The notes beneath the pieces are model-generated. The model was not told the DNA's origin and did not search any database. It saw only the letters and a list, made by a program, of their open reading frames with translations. A stretch of DNA of 64,000 nt from Peribacillus muralis (GTDB lineage Bacteria > Bacillota > Bacilli > Bacillales > DSM-1321): positions 1 to 64,000 of the forward strand of contig NZ_LMBV01000018.1 of NCBI RefSeq assembly GCF_001439925.1. The letters run 5' to 3'. Each line of letters opens with the position of its first letter. Position 1 is the stretch's first letter. Below are positions 17,399 through 26,080 of this stretch, piece after piece. The translations under genes were made by a program, and so were the position numbers.

Positions 17399-17658
17399 TA
17401 TTAGTTATGTGATGTAGTCTGTTTATTGATTAAAATAACGATTGCAGGTTAGATTTCATAGTTTTAGAGAAAAATCATCCATACTAGAAGACTATTGTAG
17501 GTCTTTATCACTGATCATAAATCAAAAATTTAGCTGTACTTCTCCTAAAAAAGTAATTCCTAAAAGCCGAATTTGCAAACAAATGAAGATTGATTTTTAT
17601 CGTGATTGAAGGTAAAAAAACCCTTATATCAGATAGTTTAGCGTTCTAACGAAAGTTA

Positions 17659-17720
17659 TTGACAATGATTATCATTACTATTAATATTTGAAGTAGTAAT
17701 TGAAAATGACTATCATTATT
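17659..17720 (+). promoter_or_regulatory. Fur-controlled promoter with two Fur boxes
   Basis: TTGACA (17659-17664) and TAATAT (17682-17687) are 17 bases apart. A Fur box, GACAATGATTATCATTACT, covers 17661-17679, and a second, GAAAATGACTATCATTATT, covers 17702-17720. This predicts iron repression of the following lipoprotein gene. The remainder of 17400-17658 shows nothing further. Confidence 0.85.
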
Positions 17721-17779
17721 ATTTACAATTACTTGTATGTATTTTTACCTACACTAAAATCGGCAAGGAGAAAATCAAT

Positions 17780-18694
17780 ATGAAAAAGCTTTTCATACCA
17801 TTCTTACTTTTGTTCGTTCTTATTCTTAGCGCTTGCGGGAACAACGAGAAAACGAACGAAAATAAGGAAACCAAGTCTAAAGCAGAAACAGTTACATATG
17901 AATCAGAGACAGGCCCTGTTAAGGTCCCTGCCAATCCAAAAAGAATCATTGCTCTTTCCAATGGCCCTAATGTATTGGCTTTAGATGGTAATGTCGTTGG
18001 GATTGATCAATGGACTAATATGAACCCTCTTTTTACAGATAGGCTAAAGGGAGTGGAAGTCGTATCAGAGGATAACCTGGAGAAGATCATTGAACTTGAA
18101 CCGGACCTCATCATCGCTGGATCAGAAATGAAAAACATCAAAAAACTTAATGAAATTGCCCCTACTGTCGTATTCACGTGGGGAAAATTGGATTACTTAT
18201 CACAGCAAGTAGAAATCGGAAAACTTTTGAACAAAGAAAAGGAAGCCAAAGACTGGGTTACTGATTTCAAAGAGCGTTCAGAATCCGCAGGAGAAAAGAT
18301 ACGCGCAAAAATTGGTGAAGATGCAACCGTTTCCGTCATAGAAAACGATGCTAAGGAATTTTATGTGTTTGGAAATAATTTTGCACGTGGAACAGAAATA
18401 TTGTATCAAGCAATGAAATTGAACATGCCTGAAAAAGTAAAAGAAAAAGCTCTGAAGCCAGGTATTTACACGCTCTCATCTGAAGTTCTTCCTGAGTATA
18501 CGGGAGATTACATCATCTTCAGTAAAAATCCAGATGTTGAAAATTCATTTGTCGGCACAGAATCATGGAAAAACATACCTGCAGTTAAAAACGATCATAT
18601 TTTTGAAATAAATAGTAAAGCATCCACCTATAGTGATCCAATCACTCTCGACCATCTGCTTGAGTTTTTCGAAAAATCTTTTCTTAATAGCTAA
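17780..18694 (+). CDS. Iron-siderophore ABC transporter substrate-binding lipoprotein
   Basis: A 304-residue periplasmic-binding-type lipoprotein of the FhuD/BtuF class: signal peptide with lipobox LSAC (cysteine about residue 20), then two lobes joined by a helix (residues about 45-300). VPANPKRIIALSNGPNVLAL is the typical start of the first lobe, resembling YhfQ/FecB-type ferric-siderophore binders. Two Fur boxes in the promoter show iron control. No permease or ATPase is adjacent, so it likely docks on a shared transporter, as YhfQ does in B. subtilis. The siderophore is not indicated. Confidence 0.9.
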   Translation: MKKLFIPFLLLFVLILSACGNNEKTNENKETKSKAETVTYESETGPVKVPANPKRIIALSNGPNVLALDGNVVGIDQWTNMNPLFTDRLKGVEVVSEDNLEKIIELEPDLIIAGSEMKNIKKLNEIAPTVVFTWGKLDYLSQQVEIGKLLNKEKEAKDWVTDFKERSESAGEKIRAKIGEDATVSVIENDAKEFYVFGNNFARGTEILYQAMKLNMPEKVKEKALKPGIYTLSSEVLPEYTGDYIIFSKNPDVENSFVGTESWKNIPAVKNDHIFEINSKASTYSDPITLDHLLEFFEKSFLNS

Positions 18695-18699
18695 AATGC

Positions 18700-18730
18700 A
18701 AAGAAGGAATTCACATTGAATTCCTTCTTT
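18700..18730. terminator. Bidirectional terminator
   Basis: AAAGAAGGAATTC and GAATTCCTTCTTT form a perfect 13-bp stem with a 5-nt loop, between the convergent lipoprotein and ABC-F genes. Confidence 0.85.
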
Positions 18731-18746
18731 GTTTATATCCTCTTCG

Positions 18747-20378
18747 TTATGAAAGCTCTTTTATTTGTTTCGTAAGTTCTTTAAATCGGAGGTCAAGTTC
18801 TCCATACTCTTTATTTTTTGGGGTCATAAAGCTTAGCTTTCCTAAAACTTCCTGTCTTTCTGTTTCAAGCTGTAAGCGCATTTCTTCCTTATTATCCTTT
18901 TGCGGCGCCAATTCATTCAGTTGTTTGCGTATATGATTATTCGCAATTATGAGTTTTGAAGTTGTGGTTTTTTCCAGGAAATAACGATCGTGCGATACAA
19001 CCAAAAGCGTACCATTGTATTCTGCTAGCGTCTCTTCAAGTTGTTCACGTGAAGCTAAATCCAGATGATTCGTCGGTTCATCTAAGATAAGCACATCCTT
19101 GTCTTCTAGAATGTATTTCATTAGCTTACACTTCACACGTTCGCCCATGCTCATATTCATAATCGGCTCTGTCCATTGCGAAGCCATGAACCCTAAATGC
19201 TTCATTAAATTTTGCACATGCCCTCTTTCTGCAAATGTTTCTTGATGAAATAATTGTTCAGGTGATTGAGCAAGCGGCAGGTCGAATACTTCTTGTGTTA
19301 AATACCCAATGTTTGCTGATGGTGAAATCCATATGTCTCCTTCAGCTTTTTCCTGCCCAGTGATCAATTTCAAAAACGTCGTTTTCCCGCTCCCATTCGC
19401 TCCAGAAATAGAAACCTTATCTCCATGCTGTATCGTAAAGTGAGAGGCTTTAAAAAGAGTTCGCCCGTCAAATGATTTCGTTAAATTTTTCACTTCCAAG
19501 AAGCGTTTTCCTACTTTTTTATTTGCCTTCATTGAGAAGCGAACGGTGTATTCCGATTCAAGGGGCTCGACTTTAATCTTTTCAAGTTCTTTTTCAAGCC
19601 GTTTTTGTTTTGACTTTACTTGTGCATCCATCCGCTTGGCTTTTACACGATAGAATTCTTTAGGGAATTCTTTTTTCGTTGATTGTGCATGAGCTTTTTT
19701 AGACCAATTTGTGAGCTCATTCATTTGACCTTCAATGCGTTCAACCATTTTTTGCTGTTTGTCATATTCTCTTTGCTGCGTTTGCCTTTTCTGTTCCCGG
19801 AATTTCATATAACTGGAATAATTACCTTTGTGACTGATCAGCGTTTTATTTTCAATGGACCAGATTTTCGTTGCAACAGCATCTAAAAAATAACGATCAT
19901 GTGATACGAGAATAACTGTACCTTTTTGATCTTTTAGCTGGTTGGTGAGGAACTCTAAGCTTTGCTCATCAAGATGGTTTGTCGGTTCATCCAATAATAA
20001 AATGTCTGTTTCTTGTGCGAGTCCTCTAGCAAGTCGAGCTTTCAATTTTTCTCCGCCGCTTAATTTGGAGAAGTCGAGATTTGGGACATGCCATTTTTCT
20101 AATAATTCACCTTCCTTTGGAGTGACGACTTCAAAGGTATACGATTCGGTTTCCTGTTCAACCATGGTGAGTTTAAGATCGTTCACGACATGTTTAATGT
20201 GACCTTCAGTCGGTGAGTCGTCATTGTTCAGCAACCGCAGCAATGTGGTTTTTCCAGCACCATTTTTCCCAATGATGCCAATAATATCACCCTGCTGCAC
20301 TGTGATATTCACCTTTTCAAAAATCGTATGATCCTTTATTTCAAAACATATATGTTGTAACTGCAGTAGCTCTTTCAT
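18747..20378 (-). CDS. vmlR: ABC-F ribosomal protection protein, VmlR type
   Basis: A 543-residue ABC-F protein with two ATP-binding domains: Walker A GKNGAGKTT (about 38) and GANGSGKTT (about 315), signatures LSGGE and MSMGE, two DEPTNHLD Walker B motifs, an interdomain linker rich in lysine (about 190-280), and a charged C-terminal extension. Length and order match Bacillus VmlR, which binds the ribosome and displaces virginiamycin M, lincosamides and pleuromutilins. There is no membrane domain. The leader carries a terminator/antiterminator and a short reading frame as in known vmlR attenuation, which supports the assignment to an inducible antibiotic-protection gene rather than a housekeeping ABC-F. 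Confidence 0.87.
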   Translation of the reverse strand: MKELLQLQHICFEIKDHTIFEKVNITVQQGDIIGIIGKNGAGKTTLLRLLNNDDSPTEGHIKHVVNDLKLTMVEQETESYTFEVVTPKEGELLEKWHVPNLDFSKLSGGEKLKARLARGLAQETDILLLDEPTNHLDEQSLEFLTNQLKDQKGTVILVSHDRYFLDAVATKIWSIENKTLISHKGNYSSYMKFREQKRQTQQREYDKQQKMVERIEGQMNELTNWSKKAHAQSTKKEFPKEFYRVKAKRMDAQVKSKQKRLEKELEKIKVEPLESEYTVRFSMKANKKVGKRFLEVKNLTKSFDGRTLFKASHFTIQHGDKVSISGANGSGKTTFLKLITGQEKAEGDIWISPSANIGYLTQEVFDLPLAQSPEQLFHQETFAERGHVQNLMKHLGFMASQWTEPIMNMSMGERVKCKLMKYILEDKDVLILDEPTNHLDLASREQLEETLAEYNGTLLVVSHDRYFLEKTTTSKLIIANNHIRKQLNELAPQKDNKEEMRLQLETERQEVLGKLSFMTPKNKEYGELDLRFKELTKQIKELS

Positions 20379-20405
20379 TCAAATCCACCCTTTTTATAGG
20401 GAGAA

Positions 20406-20528
20406 TAAAAAAATCCTCCCAATTATTTTGGAAGGATTAGTCTCATTTTACCGTACTGAAATAAGCTATCTCGCGCTTTGCAGCTCTAAGTAGCTCAAGA
20501 GATGATAGAAAAATGGGCAGACTAATCC
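20406..20528 (-). promoter_or_regulatory. Transcription attenuator of the ABC-F gene
   Basis: Terminator: AATCCTTCC pairs with GGGAGGATT (plus coordinates 20412-20438), followed by seven T on the minus strand. Antiterminator: GGATTAGTCT (minus strand, 20528-20519) pairs with AGACTAATCC (20443-20434), which overlaps the left arm of the terminator. The two structures exclude each other. It lies between the promoter and the gene. Confidence 0.85.
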
Positions 20529-20564
20529 TATATCATTATCATTCGAAATATAAAATTTCAAAAT

Positions 20565-20603
20565 CTAAAAAATAAGATTAGTTATCCATCGTCCACCCAT
20601 CAT
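20565..20603 (-). CDS. Candidate leader peptide of the ABC-F attenuator
   Basis: A 12-codon frame, MMGGRWITNLIF, begins shortly after the transcription start and ends before the antiterminator. GGAAAGGG directly precedes the first ATG, which is tight spacing, so the second ATG or a nearby MDN frame could be used instead. Ribosome stalling here would be the antibiotic sensor, as in known attenuated resistance genes; that is inference. Confidence 0.45.
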   Translation of the reverse strand: MMGGRWITNLIF

Positions 20604-20627
20604 CCCTTTCCATTTATAGTTACTTAG

Positions 20628-20656
20628 ATTCTAACACTTATTAACAAATATCGCAA
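20628..20656 (-). promoter_or_regulatory. Sigma-A promoter of the ABC-F gene
   Basis: On the minus strand TTGCGA (20656-20651), 17 bases, then TAGAAT (20633-20628). The transcript would have a leader of about 240 bases containing the attenuator. Confidence 0.75.
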
Positions 20657-20757
20657 TGAACCATTGACATCTATTTAGCACTTTTTATTGAACCGGCGCA
20701 TTCCAGGTGAAATCACAGTGAAACCATTTTATCGGGTAACAAAAAAAGGCTACTTTC

Positions 20758-20890
20758 GCATATTTTGTAATCCGGTGTGGTTGATTTCCCCTCCAATGCT
20801 CAGCTTTCAAGAGTGCGAGCGGTGAGCCTCCTCGGAGTGAATGGCTGTTAAGGTCTCACCTGTCCCGCTGGAGTCTCGCAATCTGCTCCA
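20758..20890. repeat. Dispersed intergenic repeat
   Basis: Starts GTGTGGTTGATTTCCCCTCC and runs through GAGCCTCCTCGGAGTGAATG to GTCCCGCTGGAGTCTCGCA and CCAATCAATC, the pattern of a repeat common between genes in Bacillaceae. A short piece of its end (GTGGAAATCAACCACACTGC) is also seen at 35532-35551. No coding content. Confidence 0.6.
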
Positions 20891-20950
20891 ATCAATCTTT
20901 ACTCGTTTCGTTCTAAAACCGCAATCTTTACGAAAAGAGGCAGAAAAAAA

Positions 20951-20981
20951 GAACCTTCAATCCAATATCGATTGAAGGTTC
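20951..20981 (-). terminator. Intrinsic terminator of mqo
   Basis: GAACCTTCAAT pairs with ATTGAAGGTTC over a 9-nt loop, followed by seven T on the minus strand. Confidence 0.85.
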
Positions 20982-21008
20982 CGTTTCAATTTTATTATTT
21001 CCCAATAA

Positions 21009-22511
21009 TTAACTATAGACTAATTCTTTTTTTTTGCTTAGACCAAGCGCCTCAGCTGTTGAAGAATGAACTTCATTTAGAAGCTCTGGGTTTTCCATGA
21101 GAGACATTCCATAAGAAGGAATCATTTCTTTCAGCTTTGGCTCCCATTCTGCTATATGTTCCGGGAAGCATTTTTTAAATACCTCAAGCATAACGTGAAC
21201 AGCCGTGGAAGCGCCCGGGGAAGCTCCTAATAATGCTGCAATCGAGCCATCGGAGGCACTAACGACTTCCGTACCGAATTGAAGCGTTCCTTTGCCTGCA
21301 TCCGTGTCTTTAATAACCTGCACACGCTGTCCAGCCACCACTAAATCCCAATCCTCGCTTTTGGCATTCGGAATGAATTCTTTTAACTCTTCCATGCGCT
21401 GTTCTTTCGATAGCATGACTTGCTGGATCAAGTATTTTGTCAATGACATTTCTTTTGCGCCAGCCGCCAACATTGTCAAGAGATTATTCGGTTTCACGGA
21501 TGTTACTAAATCGAGCATTGAACCTGTTTTAAGGAACTTCGGTGAGAAGCCGGCGAATGGTCCAAATAGCAACGATTTCTTATTGTCGATAAAGCGTGTA
21601 TCCAGATGCGGTACAGACATTGGCGGAGCACCGACTTTGGCTTTTCCGTACACTTTTGCATTATGCTGTTCAACAACTTCTGGATTATTGCACACCATGA
21701 AAATACCGCTTACCGGGAATCCGCCGATGTGCTTTCCTTCAGGAATTCCGGATTTTTGCAGTAAATGCAGGCTTCCGCCCCCGCCTCCAATAAAGACGAA
21801 CTTGGCAGTATGGCGTTCGACGCTGCCGTTATCGACATTACGCACTTTTAATTCCCATGAACCATCGTCAGTCCGTTTCATATTATCAACACTATGTTTA
21901 TACTTGATATCGACGTTTTTCGTCTTTAAGTGATCGAACAACATGTTCGTTAAAGCACCGAAGTTGACATCCGTTCCAGTGTCGATCTTCGTTGCTGCTA
22001 TCGCTTCTTTCGATTGACGGTCTTGCATGATAAGCGGAATCCACTCCATCAGTTTCGCTGGGTCATCGGAAAATTCCATTCCTTGGAACAAAGGATTGTT
22101 TGATAAGGCTTCAAAACGTTTCTTTAAAAACGTTACATCCTTCTCCCCTTGTACCATACTCATATGTGGCAATGGCATGATAAATTCCTGCGGATTTTTT
22201 ATTAGCTTCCTGTTTACAAGATACGACCAAAACTGGGTTGAAAGCTGAAACTGTTCATTGATTTTAATGGCTTTGCTTATATCTATAGATCCGTCCGGTC
22301 TTTCAGTTGTGTAGTTTAGCTCACACAGGGCTGCATGCCCCGTTCCCGCATTGTTCCACTCGTTAGAGCTTTCCTCTCCTGCGCTTTCAAGCTTTTCAAA
22401 CACTTTGATATCCCATGCCGGTACTAATTCTTTCAGAAGTGTCCCCAAAGTGGCACTCATGATTCCGGCGCCAATTAAGATGACGTCTGTTTTAGTTTCT
22501 CTGTTGCTCAT
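21009..22511 (-). CDS. mqo: Malate:quinone oxidoreductase
   Basis: A 500-residue FAD enzyme that oxidises malate to oxaloacetate and passes electrons to quinone at the membrane, replacing or assisting malate dehydrogenase. The N-terminal dinucleotide motif [14 protein letters not shown], the conserved [19 protein letters not shown] stretch and [20 protein letters not shown] are clear Mqo marks. Length fits the family. I use the ATG at 22511, which has GAGGAAGG five bases upstream, over a GTG at 22526. It is single-gene with its own terminator. Confidence 0.95.
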   Translation of the reverse strand: MSNRETKTDVILIGAGIMSATLGTLLKELVPAWDIKVFEKLESAGEESSNEWNNAGTGHAALCELNYTTERPDGSIDISKAIKINEQFQLSTQFWSYLVNRKLIKNPQEFIMPLPHMSMVQGEKDVTFLKKRFEALSNNPLFQGMEFSDDPAKLMEWIPLIMQDRQSKEAIAATKIDTGTDVNFGALTNMLFDHLKTKNVDIKYKHSVDNMKRTDDGSWELKVRNVDNGSVERHTAKFVFIGGGGGSLHLLQKSGIPEGKHIGGFPVSGIFMVCNNPEVVEQHNAKVYGKAKVGAPPMSVPHLDTRFIDNKKSLLFGPFAGFSPKFLKTGSMLDLVTSVKPNNLLTMLAAGAKEMSLTKYLIQQVMLSKEQRMEELKEFIPNAKSEDWDLVVAGQRVQVIKDTDAGKGTLQFGTEVVSASDGSIAALLGASPGASTAVHVMLEVFKKCFPEHIAEWEPKLKEMIPSYGMSLMENPELLNEVHSSTAEALGLSKKKELVYS

Positions 22512-22566
22512 TTTAACCTTCCTCACTCCCTATTTTTGCAGAAAGGATGTAGGCGCTCCTGCATAG

Positions 22567-23190
22567 GCGTCACACCAAGTCAAGGCGTGACTTAGTCACA
22601 CACCATTTCTGTCTCAATTATACCCCTATAACAGTTTAATACAATTGTTAATAGATTAAAATATCTACAATTACTATATTGTTAAAATTCAGTTTTGATG
22701 AAGTAACGAATTTAAGCAAGTAAGACCCCATATTGAAGCAAGAAAAACCGGCTGCACACTCTAACCCTCATGCACTGATATTTCGTGAAAATCTTATTCA
22801 TATATATATATATTACCATTATGAACCAATTTCAAACTTTCACGATGTAACCTACGAAGCAAAATCCTGACACACTTCAGTTGCTCCTCCAGTTTCCTTT
22901 CCAAAGTATTAAGACTTGACGAGTAACCCATTACGCATGCTTCTTTGTGCCAACATGAGTGGTCAAATCATAAAACCATGGAGCTATACGACATCCATTT
23001 ACTATTATAACATTTTTATTAAAGAAAACCGGATAGATTCGCACATTCGAAAGGCCACCATTTGGCGGCCCTTTATCATCACTTATACAGTAATTGATTT
23101 TCTTTTGAAGCTGGTTCGCCTAATCAAGCCATTTTATTATCATTGTCAAACACCAAAGTCATTCATCTTTCAAATGAATCCGGGGTTCCA
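22567..23190. other. Intergenic stretch without a supported gene
   Basis: AT-rich, with an (AT)n run near 22800-22812 and a GGCC-rich hairpin at about 23050-23076 that may end the phosphatase transcript on the minus strand. A 92-codon frame on the plus strand at 22916 has no ribosome site and no protein-like pattern. Confidence 0.5.
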
Positions 23191-23709
23191 TTAATCCAGA
23201 TGACTGGTACAGTTACTGAACCTAATAAGATTATATGGGTGTTCCGTATATTCAAGAAGATGTATACCTGTATTATTGGAACGGAACCATACATCATTCA
23301 TTTCGAATGGTAATTGCAGGAATCGTTCAATTAAGTTTGTAATCATCCCGCCATGGGAAATGACAGCAATTCTTTTATGGTTTGCACTGTTCTCTTTTAT
23401 AAAGGATAGAGCATGTTGAGCTCGCAATTTGAAATCAGCTTCACTCTCATCTTCTTGCCTTTCTCTTAAATCGTCCAGAAATGACACGGGACATTTGATG
23501 GTATCGGATAACATTCCTGCAGTCTCACTGGCTCGAAGCAAGGTACTTGACCAGACGAATTCGGGTGGGAACTCAACAGATACGCGTCGGCACATTTTAT
23601 GTACTTGTTGAATTCCATTGGAGGTTAGTGGTAAATCTGTCGTTCCTTGATAATCGTTTTCAAGAAAATCGTCCTCTGACTCACCATGTCGAATGAATAA
23701 TAGCTGCAA
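23191..23709 (-). CDS. Histidine phosphatase family protein
   Basis: A 172-residue member of the phosphoglycerate-mutase-like superfamily. The catalytic RHGE motif is at residues 7-10 (FIRHGESED) and the second catalytic histidine is in ISHGGM near 119. WSSTLLRASETAGML is the usual middle motif. These enzymes remove phosphate from small molecules or proteins; the substrate is not indicated. Alone in its context. Confidence 0.88.
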   Translation of the reverse strand: MQLLFIRHGESEDDFLENDYQGTTDLPLTSNGIQQVHKMCRRVSVEFPPEFVWSSTLLRASETAGMLSDTIKCPVSFLDDLRERQEDESEADFKLRAQHALSFIKENSANHKRIAVISHGGMITNLIERFLQLPFEMNDVWFRSNNTGIHLLEYTEHPYNLIRFSNCTSHLD

Positions 23710-23868
23710 GCTAACACCTCATTTTTTGTTTTATACATCCAAAATAATAATTCTATCTCCAATTCAAAAAACCTTTAAAAGGATGAAACTGTCTTTCACT
23801 AAAACATCAATGATGCAGGCGAATATGACAACCTCCCTTTGTCATACCATTTAGAAAAAGACTAGGAT

Positions 23869-24093
23869 GTGAAATTGCGGGATATGGGGAAAGACAACCG
23901 AATCGTTTTTTTAGTAATTAAAGGTTCAACAATAAAAAAAAATTTCCTATTGGACCTGATCGTTGGAACAGGAATCTATTTCACAATCAAGTACATGTCA
24001 TCCAGCGTATTAGTGGCGAGCATTGGCAGTTTTATAGGAACGGAAGGAATCAAAAAGGCGCCGAAATTCTTTAAAAAAATACAATGGAATTGA
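23869..24093 (+). CDS. Small hypothetical membrane protein
   Basis: A 74-codon frame from GTG (or ATG at 23884), with a hydrophobic middle (about residues 27-58) and a basic C-terminus, KKAPKFFKKIQWN. The composition is protein-like but the ribosome site is weak and no family is recognised. A GCCGTCA/TGACGGC hairpin at 24102-24121 follows. Confidence 0.4.
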   Translation: MKLRDMGKDNRIVFLVIKGSTIKKNFLLDLIVGTGIYFTIKYMSSSVLVASIGSFIGTEGIKKAPKFFKKIQWN

Positions 24094-24151
24094 ATCTCAT
24101 TGCCGTCAATGATATGACGGCCAGTCATCTTTAACTTTGTTCATTTACACT

Positions 24152-24493
24152 TTAATTGATTAAATGTTTAATCAGCAGATTTTGAGCAAATAAAAATACC
24201 AGCCACCCTGCCAGTCCTAAACCCAATGAAGCAAACAAGTGAAGGGAGTGCTGAAGCGCCATCCAAATTATCACAAGCATAACAACTGTTGCAGGTATCC
24301 CCCACACCACACTTAAACTAAATTCGCTTAGTGCTTCCATCCGCTCCCCTTGTACATATAGCCATAAAATACTAATTACACTGACTATGGGTAAAGCGGC
24401 AATCATCCCCCCATAGTTGGGATATCTCCGTGATATTTCGGTAATGACCCCAATGATGATGGCTGATGCGATAATTTTAACGATTGTAAACAT
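24152..24493 (-). CDS. DUF3147 family membrane protein
   Basis: A 113-residue protein with four predicted membrane segments; ISRRYPNYGGMIAALPIVSV is characteristic of DUF3147. Its first codons overlap the end of the MarR gene by 17 bases, so the two are surely cotranscribed and probably translationally coupled. The family has no established function; pairing with a MarR regulator suggests a role in export or envelope stress, by inference. Confidence 0.82.
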   Translation of the reverse strand: MFTIVKIIASAIIIGVITEISRRYPNYGGMIAALPIVSVISILWLYVQGERMEALSEFSLSVVWGIPATVVMLVIIWMALQHSLHLFASLGLGLAGWLVFLFAQNLLIKHLIN

Positions 24494-24902
24494 CGTTCAC
24501 TCTCTCCCTCATTAATGTAAATGCGTCCAAAATAAGTTGCCTCTCCTCACTGCTCATTTTTTCATAAAGAAGATGTTCAAGCTTTTCTTCATTGAGACTT
24601 GAGTGTCGGTGTAAAACCTCACCTCCCAATTCTGTGAGCCTTAAAATTACCTTTCGTTCATCCTTGCTGCTACGAGATTTGAATACATATTCTTTTTCCA
24701 TTAAGCGTTTAATATGTTCTGAAGCTGTGTTGTGAGACACTTGGATCGCTTTTGCGATTTCCTTTATCCCCACTTCATTTTCTTTTTCAATTACCTGCAT
24801 GATCCTAATGCTTTGGTGGGTAATTTTTTCTTGGTGCGTATAACGCAATTGATAGTAAATATCCGTCCATAATTGATTTATCTTTACGATTTCCTTTTTC
24901 AT
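24477..24902 (-). CDS. MarR-family transcriptional regulator
   Basis: A 141-residue winged helix-turn-helix protein. The recognition region is VGIKEIAKAIQVSHNTASEH (about 46-65) and the wing follows with SSKDERKVILRLTELG. The gene heads a two-gene unit with the overlapping DUF3147 gene. A near-palindrome TCGTAATTAACGA at 24919-24931 lies about 17 bases upstream of the start, suitable for autorepression. Confidence 0.9.
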   Translation of the reverse strand: MKKEIVKINQLWTDIYYQLRYTHQEKITHQSIRIMQVIEKENEVGIKEIAKAIQVSHNTASEHIKRLMEKEYVFKSRSSKDERKVILRLTELGGEVLHRHSSLNEEKLEHLLYEKMSSEERQLILDAFTLMRERVNDVYNR

Positions 24903-24918
24903 TCTTACCCCCTATGTA

Positions 24919-24931
24919 TCGTAATTAACGA
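24919..24931. promoter_or_regulatory. Candidate MarR operator
   Basis: TCGTAATTAACGA is symmetrical at all but one base pair. It lies just upstream of the MarR start codon, downstream of an AT-rich promoter-like stretch. Confidence 0.4.
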
Positions 24932-25077
24932 ATATATCTTATAATACGACATTAATTCACATTAAACAACTGCATGTGTATCTTGTTCCGCTTGTTTCAT
25001 ACAAAAAAAAGAGCTGCCAAAGCAACTCTCCCTGGGGGTGACTAGAGCGATAAACCAGCAGCCCAGTAATAGAGTGT

Positions 25078-25383
25078 TCATTCGAATACAGGGCGCATGA
25101 AGCTTCTTTCATAGCTAATGATGCATTTAGTCTCCTCTGCATATTTATATGCTGCTTGGCATTCTGCATCCAAACCCATATTCACCCGGTATTCTTCATA
25201 GGCCGCCAGACTCGGGAAAGTGAATAAGGCATAAGCAATATTATTAGCACCCTCATGCGGAAGGAAATACTCTTGATGGGAGCCGCCTAGTTTATTCACT
25301 AAGCGAATCCACATCTTAGCGTACTCTTCGAACTCAGTTGCTTTGTAAGGGTCAATAACATATTTTAAATAGCATGTAACCAA
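25078..25383 (-). CDS. NIPSNAP family protein
   Basis: About 101 residues of the ferredoxin-like NIPSNAP fold: VTCYLKYVIDPYKATEFEEY at the start and ALFTFPSLAAYEEYR in the middle. I place the start at TTG 25383, where AGGAGG is seven bases upstream; the in-frame GTG at 25389 overlaps the ribosome site. The biochemical role of bacterial NIPSNAP proteins is not established. Monocistronic by spacing. Confidence 0.85.
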   Translation of the reverse strand: MVTCYLKYVIDPYKATEFEEYAKMWIRLVNKLGGSHQEYFLPHEGANNIAYALFTFPSLAAYEEYRVNMGLDAECQAAYKYAEETKCIISYERSFMRPVFE

Positions 25384-25432
25384 TGTCACTCCTCCTTTGC
25401 ATATTTACTATCTATTTCCCCATCATGTCCGC

Positions 25433-25954
25433 TCATCCCTTTCTATTTAACAAATATCCTTCAATTTTTGGCTTGCTGTCCAAAATAACGATAACCTTAT
25501 CAGGCTCATTGCTTTTAATTTCAGCAAATCTGTTTTTCATCTTTTTCTTGCGAGAATAGTAGGTAGTAATGATGAATTTATGAAACGGCCAGTCCAGTTT
25601 TTCGTGGCAACCTTCACCGATATCAGGTCTTGTTTTTCCCCTAAAGGAAAGGTACCGCTTTACAACACGATACAGGCATACGCGAAGGGGAAGTTCTAAA
25701 TAAATGATCGTCTCGGCATGATTCAAGCGTAAATCAATGGAATTACCATAATTGCCTTCCATTATCCACTTATCTTGAGTCAGCACTTGCTTCTGAGCAG
25801 CTAAAAAGGCCTCAAACGGAGCCTCCACCCAGTCAGATCTCCAATAAAATCTATCCAAATGATGAACATCAATATCCAAAATATCGCCAAGCCTTATTGC
25901 AAAAGTAGATTTACCGACACCCGCGGACACGCCAATTACCATAATCCGTCCCAT
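25433..25954 (-). CDS. P-loop kinase-like protein (FlaR/topology modulation type)
   Basis: A 173-residue protein of the adenylate-kinase-like P-loop class. Walker A is GVSAGVGKST (about 8-17); DVHHLDRFYWRSDWVEAP and IMEGNYGNSIDLR are typical of proteins annotated as topology modulation protein or FlaR. The fold implies an NTP-dependent phosphotransfer, but the substrate is unknown. Stands alone. Confidence 0.8.
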   Translation of the reverse strand: MGRIMVIGVSAGVGKSTFAIRLGDILDIDVHHLDRFYWRSDWVEAPFEAFLAAQKQVLTQDKWIMEGNYGNSIDLRLNHAETIIYLELPLRVCLYRVVKRYLSFRGKTRPDIGEGCHEKLDWPFHKFIITTYYSRKKKMKNRFAEIKSNEPDKVIVILDSKPKIEGYLLNRKG

Positions 25955-26008
25955 TTCCTACCTCCCTTTGACTCTTAACGTTCATCGCACCCGTTAACAT
26001 TAGAAAAG

Positions 26009-26034
26009 GCGATTCTCCTTAAATGGAGAATCGC
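26009..26034 (-). terminator. Intrinsic terminator
   Basis: GCGATTCTCC pairs perfectly with GGAGAATCGC over a 6-nt loop; CTTTTCT follows on the minus strand. It ends the old-yellow-enzyme gene. Confidence 0.8.
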
Positions 26035-26080
26035 AACTGAATGGTGATGATTACTGATACGGCCCTTATCGGCTTCTCTA

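Noticed and set aside
22916-23194. 92-codon plus-strand frame
   Set aside because: No ribosome site, no protein-like pattern, and it runs into the end of the phosphatase gene.
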